A stretch of DNA of 64,000 nt from Carboxylicivirga marina (GTDB lineage Bacteria; Bacteroidota; Bacteroidia; Bacteroidales; Marinilabiliaceae), in the NCBI RefSeq assembly GCF_016612505.1, contig NZ_JAENRR010000001.1:186001-250000 (forward strand), read 5' to 3'. Shown here piece by piece: positions 19,715 through 29,008 of this stretch. Position 1 is the stretch's first letter; each line of letters opens with the position of its first letter. Below the pieces are notes generated by a model. The model saw only the letters and a list, made by a program, of their open reading frames with translations. It was not told the origin of the DNA and searched no databases. The position numbers and the translations under genes were made by a program.

Positions 19715-21016
19715 TTAGTGTTTAATATTAAAAACCTTCATTATGGCTGAAGCTTTTAGTAAACATTCATCATATTCATTTTGCGGATCTGATTGATTAG
19801 TAATAGCACCACCAACCATAAAAGAGGCACATTGTTTCTTTTGGTTATAAAGAATACTTCGGATGACCACATTGAAGTCAAAATCACCATCGGGTGTTAC
19901 ATAACCTACTGCTCCACTATACACACCGCGTTTACTACTTTCATACTGTTCAATTAATTGCATGGCACTAATCTTAGGAGCACCGGTCATCGAGCCCATC
20001 GGAAACGATGTAGTGATGGCATCAATCCACGATTTATCGCCATCGAGCTCAGCCGAAACAGAGGAAATCATTTGGTGAACCTGCTTAAAGGAATAGATAC
20101 CACACAGTTCGTCTACATTAACGGAACCACGCTTAGCTACTCTCGACAAGTCATTACGAACTAAATCGGTAATCATTATATTCTCAGCCTGTTCTTTTTC
20201 CGACTTTCTTAAATATTGCTTGTTAGCATTATCGATAAACCAGTTTGGATCACGTGGCGAAGTACCTTTTATCGGCTGTGAAACAAGACGACTTCCCTCC
20301 TTTTTTAAATATCGCTCGGGTGAAGCGCCCATTAAAAATTTATCATGATACTTTACAAAGGATGCAAATGGCGTTGGCGAAACTTCTTTAAGTCGTTGAA
20401 ATACACATTGTGGAGCCAAATCAATATCCTGAATAAAAAATTCCATGCAATAATTTAACTCGTAAATATCGCCACGCTGAATGTGCCACAACACCTTCTC
20501 AATAGCCTCTAAATACTCTTTATGAGATACTTGATGATTGAGTTTAATATTCTCAAGAACATCCTCAGGATAGCAAACATCGTTTAAATCATCGATATAA
20601 GCCAGTGCTGATTCCTCGGTATCATAATCATCTAAATAGCCTAACTGCCATTTTATGCCATCTGACAGAAACAAATAACGGGGACGAAAGAAATACAGAT
20701 CGGGCATCTCTATTCTGTCAGGATTACTTGACGATAACTGCTCCAATTGATTCTTTAAATCATAGCTTAAAAAACCTAATATCCAATCATTACATTCATC
20801 TTGAAAAAGCTTTAATTGGTGTATATCGTTGATACACTCCGCCACACTTTGCAAGCCTGCAACAAAATCATAATTCCTGGTACTTTGAATACATGCCTGT
20901 GCTTCAAATCCATTGGCATCCAATACAACAGCAGCGCCTTCGTTTCGTGAAGCCTGACATAGTTGCTGTTTAAATAAATCTTCATCTTCAGGATGAATCT
21001 CAAGGTACTTGCGCAT
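19715..21016 (-). CDS. pabB: Aminodeoxychorismate synthase component I
   Basis: Chorismate-using enzyme of folate synthesis; makes 4-amino-4-deoxychorismate with a glutamine amidotransferase partner (not in this window). The 433 residues show the chorismate-binding domain: GASPERYL, QPIKGTSPRD, then ITDLVRNDL, SFPMGSMTGAPK and YSGAVGYVTPDGDFDFNV. The lysine in PIKGT is the PabB-type residue that separates it from TrpE, which has alanine there. The N-terminal region (1-145) is shorter and diverged. It is first gene of a two-gene unit with tilS. A TACTTTTG element at 21021-21028 places the transcription start at or next to the ATG, so the mRNA may be leaderless. Confidence 0.93.
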   Translation of the reverse strand: MRKYLEIHPEDEDLFKQQLCQASRNEGAAVVLDANGFEAQACIQSTRNYDFVAGLQSVAECINDIHQLKLFQDECNDWILGFLSYDLKNQLEQLSSSNPDRIEMPDLYFFRPRYLFLSDGIKWQLGYLDDYDTEESALAYIDDLNDVCYPEDVLENIKLNHQVSHKEYLEAIEKVLWHIQRGDIYELNYCMEFFIQDIDLAPQCVFQRLKEVSPTPFASFVKYHDKFLMGASPERYLKKEGSRLVSQPIKGTSPRDPNWFIDNANKQYLRKSEKEQAENIMITDLVRNDLSRVAKRGSVNVDELCGIYSFKQVHQMISSVSAELDGDKSWIDAITTSFPMGSMTGAPKISAMQLIEQYESSKRGVYSGAVGYVTPDGDFDFNVVIRSILYNQKKQCASFMVGGAITNQSDPQNEYDECLLKASAIMKVFNIKH

Positions 21017-21020
21017 GACG

Positions 21021-21028
21021 CAAAAGTA
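21021..21028 (-). promoter_or_regulatory. TAnnTTTG promoter element of pabB-tilS
   Basis: TACTTTTG on the minus strand, ending five bases before the pabB ATG. Transcription would begin at about 21014-21016, in effect leaderless. Confidence 0.55.
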
Positions 21029-21131
21029 AGAAAAAAACGAGTGTTAATGATTCTAGCAATAACATGAAACTTATCAAATAAGAAAGGAAGCTTTAAAACT
21101 TAGATTAACGCATACTTGAAAGTGGAATAAC

Positions 21132-21158
21132 AAAAAAAGCACCTCCAAATGGAGATGC
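21132..21158 (-). terminator. Intrinsic terminator of the peroxiredoxin gene
   Basis: GCATCTCC pairs with GGAGGTGC (one wobble) and is followed by seven T residues on the minus strand, 25 bases after the stop. Confidence 0.92.
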
Positions 21159-21182
21159 CTTCAATTAAGTATACTGCTTTTA

Positions 21183-21815
21183 TTACTTGCTTCCTAAATA
21201 ATCTGCAATACCATCTTGCGTAGCAGTTAAGCCCTTGTCACCTTTATGCCAGTCGGCCGGACAAACTTCACCATTTTCTTCGAAAAATTGTAATGCATCA
21301 ACAATACGAATGGCTTCCTCAACACTACGTCCAAGAGGCATATCATTCACAACCTGATGACGTACCTGACCTTCTTTGTCGATTAAGAATAGTCCACGGT
21401 AAGCCATTGGTGTACCGTTAAATACAATCTGACCATCGTCGTTGTAGTCATACTCACCGGCTAACACATCATAGTTTTCAGAGATAGTTTTGCTGTTATC
21501 AGCAACCAAAGGATACTTTACGCCTTTGATACCACCATCTTTAGGTTCAGTTTGTAACCATTTCCAGTGAGAGAACTCTGAATCAACAGAAACACCAACC
21601 ACTTCAACGTCACGCGCCTCAAACTCTTTCATTTTATCCTGGAAAGCGATAATCTCCGTTGGGCAAACGAAAGTAAAATCGGCAGGGTAAAAATACAAAA
21701 TCACATACTTCTTACCTTTATACTGCTCCAATGAGAAATTCTCAACAATTTCTCCTCCATTAACAACAGCGCTAGCGCTAAATGCAGGGGCTTGTTTTCC
21801 TACTAATACAGCCAT
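21183..21815 (-). CDS. Typical 2-Cys peroxiredoxin (AhpC/Prx type)
   Basis: Cytosolic thiol peroxidase that reduces hydrogen peroxide and organic peroxides. The 210 residues have the peroxidatic cysteine C51 in FTFVCPTE and the resolving cysteine C185 in EVCPADW; no signal peptide. Length and C-terminal tail fit AhpC/Prx1. No ahpF lies next to it, so its reductant is not shown. A single-gene unit with a strong terminator. Confidence 0.93.
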   Translation of the reverse strand: MAVLVGKQAPAFSASAVVNGGEIVENFSLEQYKGKKYVILYFYPADFTFVCPTEIIAFQDKMKEFEARDVEVVGVSVDSEFSHWKWLQTEPKDGGIKGVKYPLVADNSKTISENYDVLAGEYDYNDDGQIVFNGTPMAYRGLFLIDKEGQVRHQVVNDMPLGRSVEEAIRIVDALQFFEENGEVCPADWHKGDKGLTATQDGIADYLGSK

Positions 21816-21904
21816 AATTTTATTATTTTAATCGTTAAACTTATTTCCTTTAAAAGACAAATCACACTTCAAACAAAAATGCTTGAATGATGTTCAACGA
21901 TTCT

Positions 21905-23131
21905 TTACTTTTTTGCTACTAATTCAGAAATTTTAAGAATAACCTCTACTGCCTTCTGCATACTTTGCACAGGCACAAACTCAAAACGACCATGAAAGTT
22001 ATGCCCACCTGCAAAAATATTTGGACAAGGAAGTCCCATGTATGATAAGCGCGAGCCATCAGTACCTCCTCGAATTGGCTTTACAATTGGCTTTACACCA
22101 ACCTCTTCCATTGCCTCTTTAGCATAGTCAACCACGTGTATCACTGGCTCAACTTTCTCACGCATATTATAATATTGGTCTTTAATTTCAACTGTAGCTG
22201 TGCCTTCACCGTATTCCGCATTAATTTTATTAATCAGGTGTTGCATTTCGCGCTTACGGTCATTAAATCGCTCACTTTTAAAATCACGAATAATATAAAC
22301 CATTTCGGTCTTCTCTACATCGCCATTGAAAGACATTAAATGATAAAACCCTTCGTAACCTTCAGTGTGTTCAGGCGTTTCATGGCGAGGCAACATGGTC
22401 ATAATCTGGTTCGCAATACGAATGGAATTACGCATCTTATTCTTCGCATAGCCCGGATGTACCATCCTGCCATTCACAACTACCTTTGCTCCGGCAGCAT
22501 TGAAATTCTCATACTCCAGCTCACCTATTTCAGAACCATCAAGAGTATAGGCAAACTCAGCACCAAACTGCTCTACGTTAAAATGATCCGCTCCTGCCCC
22601 AATTTCTTCATCAGGTGTAAAACCAACACGAATTTTACCATGTTTTATCTCCGGATGTTTGATCAAATATTCGGCAGCCGTTACAATCTCGGCCACACCA
22701 GCTTTGTCATCAGCTCCCAAAAGGGTTGTTCCATCAGTCATCACCAAATCCTGCCCCAGGTATTTTTCTACTTCCGGAAAATCAGAGGTTTTTAATGTGA
22801 TCCCTTCAGCTTCATTTAGTACAATGTCGCCACCCCTATAGTTATTTATAATACGTGGTTTTACATTCTTTCCCGAAAAATCAGGACTTGTATCCATATG
22901 TGCCACAAAACCGATAACAGGAATATTTTCGTCAGTAGTTGCAGGAACAGTTGCCATTACATAACCATTCTCATCCAGAGTCACATCCTCTAACCCTATC
23001 GTTTTCAACTCTTCAGCCAATAATTTGGCAAATTCCATCTGACCTGGTGTTGAAGGCGTTAAACCAGTATCGGTATCTGATTGTGTATCAACAACCACAT
23101 ATTTCAAAAATCGTTCTAATACTTGTTCCAT
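21905..23131 (-). CDS. pepT: Peptidase T (tripeptide aminopeptidase)
   Basis: Zinc aminopeptidase of the M20 family that removes the N-terminal residue of tripeptides in the cytosol. The 408 residues show VAHMDTSPD (metal ligand H78, catalytic D80), [10 protein letters not shown] (bridging Asp), TPDEEIGAG (catalytic and metal Glu), the dimerisation domain (about 205-310), and the C-terminal metal-binding half with [18 protein letters not shown] and GGHNFHG. The length is the usual one. There is no obvious operon partner. Confidence 0.95.
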   Translation of the reverse strand: MEQVLERFLKYVVVDTQSDTDTGLTPSTPGQMEFAKLLAEELKTIGLEDVTLDENGYVMATVPATTDENIPVIGFVAHMDTSPDFSGKNVKPRIINNYRGGDIVLNEAEGITLKTSDFPEVEKYLGQDLVMTDGTTLLGADDKAGVAEIVTAAEYLIKHPEIKHGKIRVGFTPDEEIGAGADHFNVEQFGAEFAYTLDGSEIGELEYENFNAAGAKVVVNGRMVHPGYAKNKMRNSIRIANQIMTMLPRHETPEHTEGYEGFYHLMSFNGDVEKTEMVYIIRDFKSERFNDRKREMQHLINKINAEYGEGTATVEIKDQYYNMREKVEPVIHVVDYAKEAMEEVGVKPIVKPIRGGTDGSRLSYMGLPCPNIFAGGHNFHGRFEFVPVQSMQKAVEVILKISELVAKK

Positions 23132-23233
23132 ATATTTAAAACTGATAGCTATTAGCGAATAGCTGCTAGCCGGTGTTAATTTTAATATTTCAATTGTCTG
23201 ATATCTATAAATTTGACGTCCTGGCTACAATTT

Positions 23234-23923
23234 TTATTGTTTCACATCATCGGCATTATAAACAAAACCTAAGCGCTTGCCTGTTTGCATTTTAGAACTC
23301 ATTATTTCACCATTCATTTGCATCATAGAGATAATTTTTACGTCATCATATGGCGGTACCAGTAAATCAAACTCTAATGAGTATACAATGCCAATCTCGA
23401 TTATTTTTTGCCAGTTAGTCGCATTAATTACTGATGTTCCAAAATGATTAATTCCCGTTCCCTTTTGCCTTTTTCCCTCTACAAAATAATGACCTTCTTT
23501 GTTTATAAATATGCGGGCAATCAAATAGCCGGCATCATTCTCGCGATTATATCGAAACGAATCGTGCAAAAAGTTGTAAATATTAACAACACCACAATAC
23601 GAGTTGTTCTCATCTTGTTTCACATAGTCACTTTTCCACACTTCATGATCACGATCGAATTCAAAAGTATTGGTGTGCATATGAAAAACCAACATATCTC
23701 CAGCCACTTTTAATTGTGCTACAAACTCTCCTTTATCTTCAAATGCTAATTGAATACGTTTATCTTGGCCACCCAACTCTTGATTATATTCGTTTTGAAC
23801 ACTAACAAGCACTTCTTTTAATAAATCAAAATTCTTTTTGGTTGATTCAAAAACATCTTGTTTTACTAAAGCCTTGGATTGTAATATGCCAACAATGGCC
23901 TTTTTAACATCATCACTAGTCAT
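23234..23923 (-). CDS. Conserved hypothetical protein, 229 residues
   Basis: I do not recognise a named family. The protein is soluble, without signal peptide. An N-terminal helical part (1-50) is followed by a mixed beta region: LAFEDKGEFVAQLKVAGDML, HMHTNTFEF, CGVVNIYNF, DAGYLIARIFINKEGHYFVE. The run of beta strands with alternating hydrophobic residues suggests a compact beta-sandwich or ligand-binding fold. It lies downstream of proS on the same strand but is separated from it by a terminator. Confidence 0.75.
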   Translation of the reverse strand: MTSDDVKKAIVGILQSKALVKQDVFESTKKNFDLLKEVLVSVQNEYNQELGGQDKRIQLAFEDKGEFVAQLKVAGDMLVFHMHTNTFEFDRDHEVWKSDYVKQDENNSYCGVVNIYNFLHDSFRYNRENDAGYLIARIFINKEGHYFVEGKRQKGTGINHFGTSVINATNWQKIIEIGIVYSLEFDLLVPPYDDVKIISMMQMNGEIMSSKMQTGKRLGFVYNADDVKQ

Positions 23924-23985
23924 AAGAAATGCTTTAAATTTAATTTATAAACAATACTTCGTAGCTAATTTAGTTTTTTTCGCAC

Positions 23986-24020
23986 AAAAAAAGGGAAACC
24001 TTTATCATGGTCTCCCTTTT
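23986..24020 (-). terminator. Intrinsic terminator of proS
   Basis: On the minus strand AAAAGGGAGACC pairs with GGTTTCCCTTTT (one wobble), followed by more T residues. Confidence 0.9.
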
Positions 24021-24044
24021 CTGTAATAAATATCATGTATTTGC

Positions 24045-25517
24045 TTAATATGCTCTCGCAAACATAACGCGCTTTTTCGATGGCTGACCTGAATAGATAC
24101 AAACACCATCTTCATCAGGCTGGTCCAAAGGAATACAACGAATTGTAGCCTTCGTTTCATCCTTAATCTTCTGCTCAGTCTCAGGCGTTCCATCCCAGTG
24201 AGCCATAATAAAGCCACCTTTATCTAATTGAGCTTTAAACTCCTCATAAGTATCAACCGAAACTGTACTTTCAGCCCTAAAATCCAAGGCTTTATTAAAT
24301 ATATTCTCCTGAATATCTTCCAATAACTTAACGATATGCTCATCAACACCATCAAAGGCAACAACCTCTTTACTCAATGTATCGCGACGAGCAACTTCAA
24401 CCGTTCCATTTTCTAAATCACGAGGACCCAATCCTAATCGAACAGGCACGCCTTTTAGTTCGTATTCAGCAAACTTCCAACCTGGCTTTTTATTGTCGTT
24501 ATCATCAAACTTAACATCGATGCCTTTATCGCGTAATTTAGATATTAATCCACTGGCCGCTTCCTTAATCTTAGCTAATTCTTCAGGCTTACGAAAAATT
24601 GGTACAATCACGACCTGAATAGGCGCCAATTTTGGAGGTAATACTAAACCATGATCATCGGAGTGAGCCATAATTAGTGCCCCCATCAAACGGGTTGAAA
24701 CACCCCATGATGTTGCCCAAACGTAATCTTCTTTACCTTCTTTGTTAGCAAACTTCACATCAAAAGCTTTGGCGAAGTTCTGTCCCAAAAAGTGTGAAGT
24801 TCCAGACTGTAAAGCCTTTCCATCCTGCATTAATGCCTCAATGGTGTATGTTTCCAATGCTCCGGCAAAACGCTCATTGGCTGACTTTATACCTTTTACA
24901 ACAGGCACAGCCATAAATTTCTCGGCAAAGTCACCATAAACATTAATCATTGTTTCAGTTTCTTCAATCGCCTCTTGTTTTGTAGAATGAGCAGTGTGAC
25001 CTTCCTGCCATAAGAATTCAGCCGTTCGCAAGAATAAACGCGTACGCATTTCCCAACGCACTACATTGGCCCATTGGTTACATTTAATTGGCAGATCACG
25101 ATACGATTGAATCCAGTTTTTATAGGTATGCCAAATGATTGTTTCAGAAGTTGGTCGAACAATCAATTCTTCTTCTAACTTAGCTTCCGGATCAACAACA
25201 ACTCCATCACCATCAGGGTCATTCATCAAACGATAATGAGTTACCACGGCACATTCTTTAGCAAAACCTTCAACATGATCGGCTTCTTTACTAAAGAATG
25301 ACTTGGGAATAAAAATCGGGAAATATGCATTTTCATGACCAGTATCTTTGAACATACGATCCAAAACACTCTGCATTTTTTCCCATATGGCATACCCATA
25401 AGGTTTAATTACCATACATCCACGTACTGCTGAATTTTCAGCTAAATCTGCTTTGAGTACAAGATCATTGTACCATTGTGAATAACTTTCACTCCTAGGC
25501 GTTAAAACTTTTGCCAT
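24045..25517 (-). CDS. proS: Prolyl-tRNA synthetase (short, archaeal/eukaryotic-like type)
   Basis: Class II aminoacyl-tRNA synthetase charging tRNA-Pro. At 490 residues, it lacks the editing domain insertion of the long bacterial form. Motif 2 region [20 protein letters not shown] (about 147-166) and [13 protein letters not shown] are clear, followed by the anticodon-binding domain (about 285-385) and a C-terminal extension ending in Tyr (MFARAY) as in the ProS type 3 group. Preceded by a TATTTTTG promoter element and followed by a strong terminator, so it is its own unit. Confidence 0.96.
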   Translation of the reverse strand: MAKVLTPRSESYSQWYNDLVLKADLAENSAVRGCMVIKPYGYAIWEKMQSVLDRMFKDTGHENAYFPIFIPKSFFSKEADHVEGFAKECAVVTHYRLMNDPDGDGVVVDPEAKLEEELIVRPTSETIIWHTYKNWIQSYRDLPIKCNQWANVVRWEMRTRLFLRTAEFLWQEGHTAHSTKQEAIEETETMINVYGDFAEKFMAVPVVKGIKSANERFAGALETYTIEALMQDGKALQSGTSHFLGQNFAKAFDVKFANKEGKEDYVWATSWGVSTRLMGALIMAHSDDHGLVLPPKLAPIQVVIVPIFRKPEELAKIKEAASGLISKLRDKGIDVKFDDNDNKKPGWKFAEYELKGVPVRLGLGPRDLENGTVEVARRDTLSKEVVAFDGVDEHIVKLLEDIQENIFNKALDFRAESTVSVDTYEEFKAQLDKGGFIMAHWDGTPETEQKIKDETKATIRCIPLDQPDEDGVCIYSGQPSKKRVMFARAY

Positions 25518-25558
25518 TTTCTATTTCTTAATTTGTATCCGTTTCTTTACAAGAGGCA

Positions 25559-25566
25559 CAAAAATA
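25559..25566 (-). promoter_or_regulatory. TAnnTTTG promoter element of proS
   Basis: TATTTTTG on the minus strand, giving an expected transcription start near 25553 and a leader of about 36 bases. Confidence 0.5.
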
Positions 25567-25757
25567 AGAAAATTTAAGCCAATTCATTAGGTCGTAAGTG
25601 TCGATTTTTTAATATTGCACCCTTCGCCACCAACAGAAACAGGCAATTGCTCAATATTAACATTTATTTGAACTTTTTTTACACTTTTTAATATTACGGC
25701 ACGTTTTTTGCTTATTTCTGTATTGAATTTAAACCATGTAATACCGGAGGATTAGTG

Positions 25758-27275
25758 ATGAAAACTTATACAATATTCGGCTTATTTATTCTTCTACTTA
25801 TAAGTGGATGTAGCTCTTCTCAATGGGTTGATAGTAGTTATTATGATGATGACTTATACTACAAACCCAAAAGTAATCCGGTAAGCATTGACGATTCATA
25901 TTCCCCTATTGCCCAAGACAAAGAAATTCGAAAGGAAGATAAGCAAGAGGTAAACCAGCTAAAAAACGAATACAACAAATCGGATTTAGCCGTTGAAGAC
26001 AACCGCAATTTCTCTCAAATACAAACCGATTACATGGCTCTAATAGCAAATGACTCCATTGAGCAAATGGATACTTTGGTTTATTACAATGAAGAAACTG
26101 GCTATTGGGTTGATGGTTTTAATGGCTCAGGTTTTGACCAGGATTACGCTGAACGACTTATTAAATTCCATGGCCCTTTTAACGGCATCCCATACTGGTC
26201 TCCACTATATAACGACATTGTATATTTTAATAATTGGGACTGGAATGTATATGTTGATGGAAATTACGCATACGCCTTTCCAACATGGAGCAACCCTTGG
26301 TATAATGATTACATGTATGGCTATGGATACAACAACACCTGGAATTGGAATGTCTCAATGAGTTGGGGATGGGGCTATCCAAATTATGGATATGGATATT
26401 GCAATCCTTGGTATTCACCATGGTACGACCCTTGGTGTGGCCCGTATTACGGACATCATCACCACTACTACCCTGGTTATGGTGGAGGCTACTACCCACC
26501 TTACTACCCCGGTGGCGGAACAGGAGGAATTGCAACTACCAGAGAATACAAACCTCGCGGTGGGCAAGCTACTTCGGTTAGACCAGGTGGAAGCAGAACC
26601 GTTAGCTCAGGGAGAACCGATGGTGGACGAACAAGCAGCAGCAATAGTAATTACATTAACACCTCGAATACAAGAGAATCATACACTGTTGGAAACACTC
26701 GCGTATCATACACTAACAACGCTAACAAAACTGTAACTAATACTAATACCGGGAGAACATACACTTATAGCAACAGACAAAATACCAGTACAAAAAGCAA
26801 TGTGAACGGTCAGTCTGGTTCAACAAGCAATTCATCGCAAAAAGTTGGAACTAGCAGAAGAGGCTATACACCAAGTTACTCAAACACAAAAAATAACTCA
26901 AGCCGAAGCAACTACAATAGAAACTCAAGCTATACACGACCATCATCATCCAGGACCTCTGGCACATCAACAAGAAGCACAACTAGCAGAAGTTCCAGTC
27001 GTAGTTATTCGGGTAGTTCAAACCGAAGCAGCAATAGTTCAGCTACTCGCTCTTCAGGAAGCAGCAACAGGAGCTCATACACCCCAAGTCGTTCATCGGG
27101 TAGTTCTACTAGAAGCTCGTACACACCTAGTCGCTCTTCAAGTAGTAATTCCGGAAGCAGATCAAGCGGAAGTAGCGTGAGCAGCTCAAGAAGTTCTGGC
27201 AGTTCAAGTAGCTCAGGCAGCTCCGGTTCATCACGAAGCAGCGGAGGAAGCCGAAGCGGAGGCGGCCGAAGATAA
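25758..27275 (+). CDS. Lipoprotein with Tyr/Trp-rich middle and Ser/Arg-rich tail
   Basis: A 505-residue envelope protein. The ATG at 25758 is chosen over the GTG just before it because GGAGG lies seven bases upstream, an unusually strong ribosome-binding site for this phylum. Lipobox Cys in LLISGCSSS. The region 45-150 is acidic and ordered-looking. Residues about 150-260 are extremely rich in Tyr, Trp, Gly and His (for example YGYGYNNTWNWNV and GHHHHYYPGYGGG). The last 230 residues are almost all Ser, Arg, Gly, Asn and Thr. No domain is recognised. It lies 36 bases upstream of a FadL-like barrel gene, so the two are probably co-transcribed. A structural or surface-coating role is possible. 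Confidence 0.8.
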   Translation: MKTYTIFGLFILLLISGCSSSQWVDSSYYDDDLYYKPKSNPVSIDDSYSPIAQDKEIRKEDKQEVNQLKNEYNKSDLAVEDNRNFSQIQTDYMALIANDSIEQMDTLVYYNEETGYWVDGFNGSGFDQDYAERLIKFHGPFNGIPYWSPLYNDIVYFNNWDWNVYVDGNYAYAFPTWSNPWYNDYMYGYGYNNTWNWNVSMSWGWGYPNYGYGYCNPWYSPWYDPWCGPYYGHHHHYYPGYGGGYYPPYYPGGGTGGIATTREYKPRGGQATSVRPGGSRTVSSGRTDGGRTSSSNSNYINTSNTRESYTVGNTRVSYTNNANKTVTNTNTGRTYTYSNRQNTSTKSNVNGQSGSTSNSSQKVGTSRRGYTPSYSNTKNNSSRSNYNRNSSYTRPSSSRTSGTSTRSTTSRSSSRSYSGSSNRSSNSSATRSSGSSNRSSYTPSRSSGSSTRSSYTPSRSSSSNSGSRSSGSSVSSSRSSGSSSSSGSSGSSRSSGGSRSGGGRR

Positions 27276-27311
27276 TAACCATTCCTTATTAACCTAAAAA
27301 AATTAATCATT

Positions 27312-28928
27312 ATGAAAAGGGCACTATATACAATAATGATAGGCTGCTGCATGGCAAGCAGTCTTAGTTCTCAAAATTTGGACGATGTAGTTCGTTTCAA
27401 TAAAAGAGAACTAACAGGCACATCACGCTCACTTGCCATGGCCAATGCTTTTGGAGCATTAGGTGGCGATTTAAGTTCCTTAAGTATTAATCCTGCAGGC
27501 ATTGCCGTGTATCGCAGCTCTGAATTTGCGTTTACACCTTCCATCTCGCTCAATCAATCAAAGGCAACATATAATAACTTTGTAAGTAAAGATGACAAAT
27601 ACTCTTTTCCCTTTAACCAGGCAGGTGGTGTTACCACCAATCGACCATTAAGAGAGAAAGATAAGGGACTAATTAGCACACACTTTGGCTTCACTTACAA
27701 CAGAACAGCCGACTTCAATGAAAACACATCTATGCTCATAGGCAGAGGTGTTACTGATGGCGATTACAACATAGATGGGCAAATCAGTGATGCTCGCACA
27801 CTTCTAAGCGTTATTCGAAACGAAGCCCATGGATATTACGACAATAACGGCAACTTCATCCCAATCAATGCCACCCCAGAAAACTTACGAGGAAGAGCCA
27901 GGTGGGCATATGACACCTACATGCTTGATCCTTTATTTGAAGACGGCACACATTACTTTAGTCAGTACGAAGACGTGATTGATTATGATGATGGCACCAG
28001 CACTGTATACAATAGAAATGTAAATGGCATCGACCAATACAACATCATTGAACGCGACGGTTATTCAGGTGAATACGGCTTTACATTTGGCGCTAACATC
28101 AGCCATGTGCTACTTCTTGGTACATCAGTTAACATTCAATCATTCCGTTATGAGCAAACCGAAAGCTTTAGAGAAGTAAATGTGAACAGCTTCGATCCCT
28201 CCGGCCCTAAGGACATGGATTATTTCGATGCGTATAACAAACTAAATCAAAAAGGATTAGGTATAAATGCCAAGTTTGGTATGATTCTTAATTTGCACCC
28301 TATTCGCCTTGGAGCCTCTTTCCACACTCCAACATTTATGGAAGTAGACGAAGAGTATTATTCTGGCATTGACTCATACCTGGTTGACTTTAAAAACTAC
28401 AATTCGTCATCTAACGTAAGTGAATTCACTTATAGCTACCGCACTCCTTATCGTGCTCAAGGTAGCGCCGCCATCGTTCTTGGCAAATTTGCCCTCTTAT
28501 CATTTGATTATGAAATGAAAGACCATACATCGTCAAAATTCACATCAAAAGATGGTTATGCCACGCTTTTCAATCAAATAAATGAGGACATCAACAATCA
28601 AATGAAAATAACGCATGATTTCAAAGCAGGAATTGAAATAAGACCAGTACCATATTTTGCACTCCGAGCAGGGGCTGCTTACTTTGACTCGCCTATTAAA
28701 GACGAATTTGTTGATTTAGAGTTGACAAAATGGATGGGCACAACAGGCATAGGTATTCGCAGTAAGAACTTCTTTTTTGACGTAGCCTACGCCTATAAAT
28801 TCAATGAAGACAATTATTACTTAAACACGAGTGAAGGTGCAATGCTTGAGGGCTTATCATTTAATGAACCAATAGCTCTTGAGTACAGAAACCATCAGGC
28901 AAGTTTTACCTTTGGTTGGAAGTTTTAA
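27312..28928 (+). CDS. Outer-membrane beta-barrel protein, FadL/OmpP1-like
   Basis: A 538-residue exported protein. A signal peptide ends near ASSLSSQ. The mature start carries the FadL-type segment RSLAMANAFGALGGDLSSLSINPAGIAV, seen here as consecutive pieces, which is typical of OmpP1/FadL/TodX relatives in Bacteroidota. Alternating hydrophobic strands run to the C-terminal ASFTFGWKF, ending in Phe as outer-membrane barrels do. By family it would allow passage of hydrophobic molecules; the substrate is unknown. Likely co-transcribed with the aromatic lipoprotein upstream and closed by a shared bidirectional terminator. Confidence 0.85.
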   Translation: MKRALYTIMIGCCMASSLSSQNLDDVVRFNKRELTGTSRSLAMANAFGALGGDLSSLSINPAGIAVYRSSEFAFTPSISLNQSKATYNNFVSKDDKYSFPFNQAGGVTTNRPLREKDKGLISTHFGFTYNRTADFNENTSMLIGRGVTDGDYNIDGQISDARTLLSVIRNEAHGYYDNNGNFIPINATPENLRGRARWAYDTYMLDPLFEDGTHYFSQYEDVIDYDDGTSTVYNRNVNGIDQYNIIERDGYSGEYGFTFGANISHVLLLGTSVNIQSFRYEQTESFREVNVNSFDPSGPKDMDYFDAYNKLNQKGLGINAKFGMILNLHPIRLGASFHTPTFMEVDEEYYSGIDSYLVDFKNYNSSSNVSEFTYSYRTPYRAQGSAAIVLGKFALLSFDYEMKDHTSSKFTSKDGYATLFNQINEDINNQMKITHDFKAGIEIRPVPYFALRAGAAYFDSPIKDEFVDLELTKWMGTTGIGIRSKNFFFDVAYAYKFNEDNYYLNTSEGAMLEGLSFNEPIALEYRNHQASFTFGWKF

Positions 28929-28956
28929 CCTTCTCCAACCTATTCTTAACCATAAC

Positions 28957-28988
28957 AAAAGCCGCTTCTCTTTCGAAAAGCGGCTTTT
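28957..28988. terminator. Bidirectional terminator between the FadL-like gene and cysN
   Basis: AAAAGCCGCTT pairs perfectly with AAGCGGCTTTT, with A and T runs on both sides; placed between convergent genes. Confidence 0.92.
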
Positions 28989-29008
28989 ACTTTTATATCC
29001 TAATATTA

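Noticed and set aside
26845-27352. Frames overlapping the Ser/Arg-rich lipoprotein on both strands
   Set aside because: Low-complexity shadows of the serine/arginine codons.
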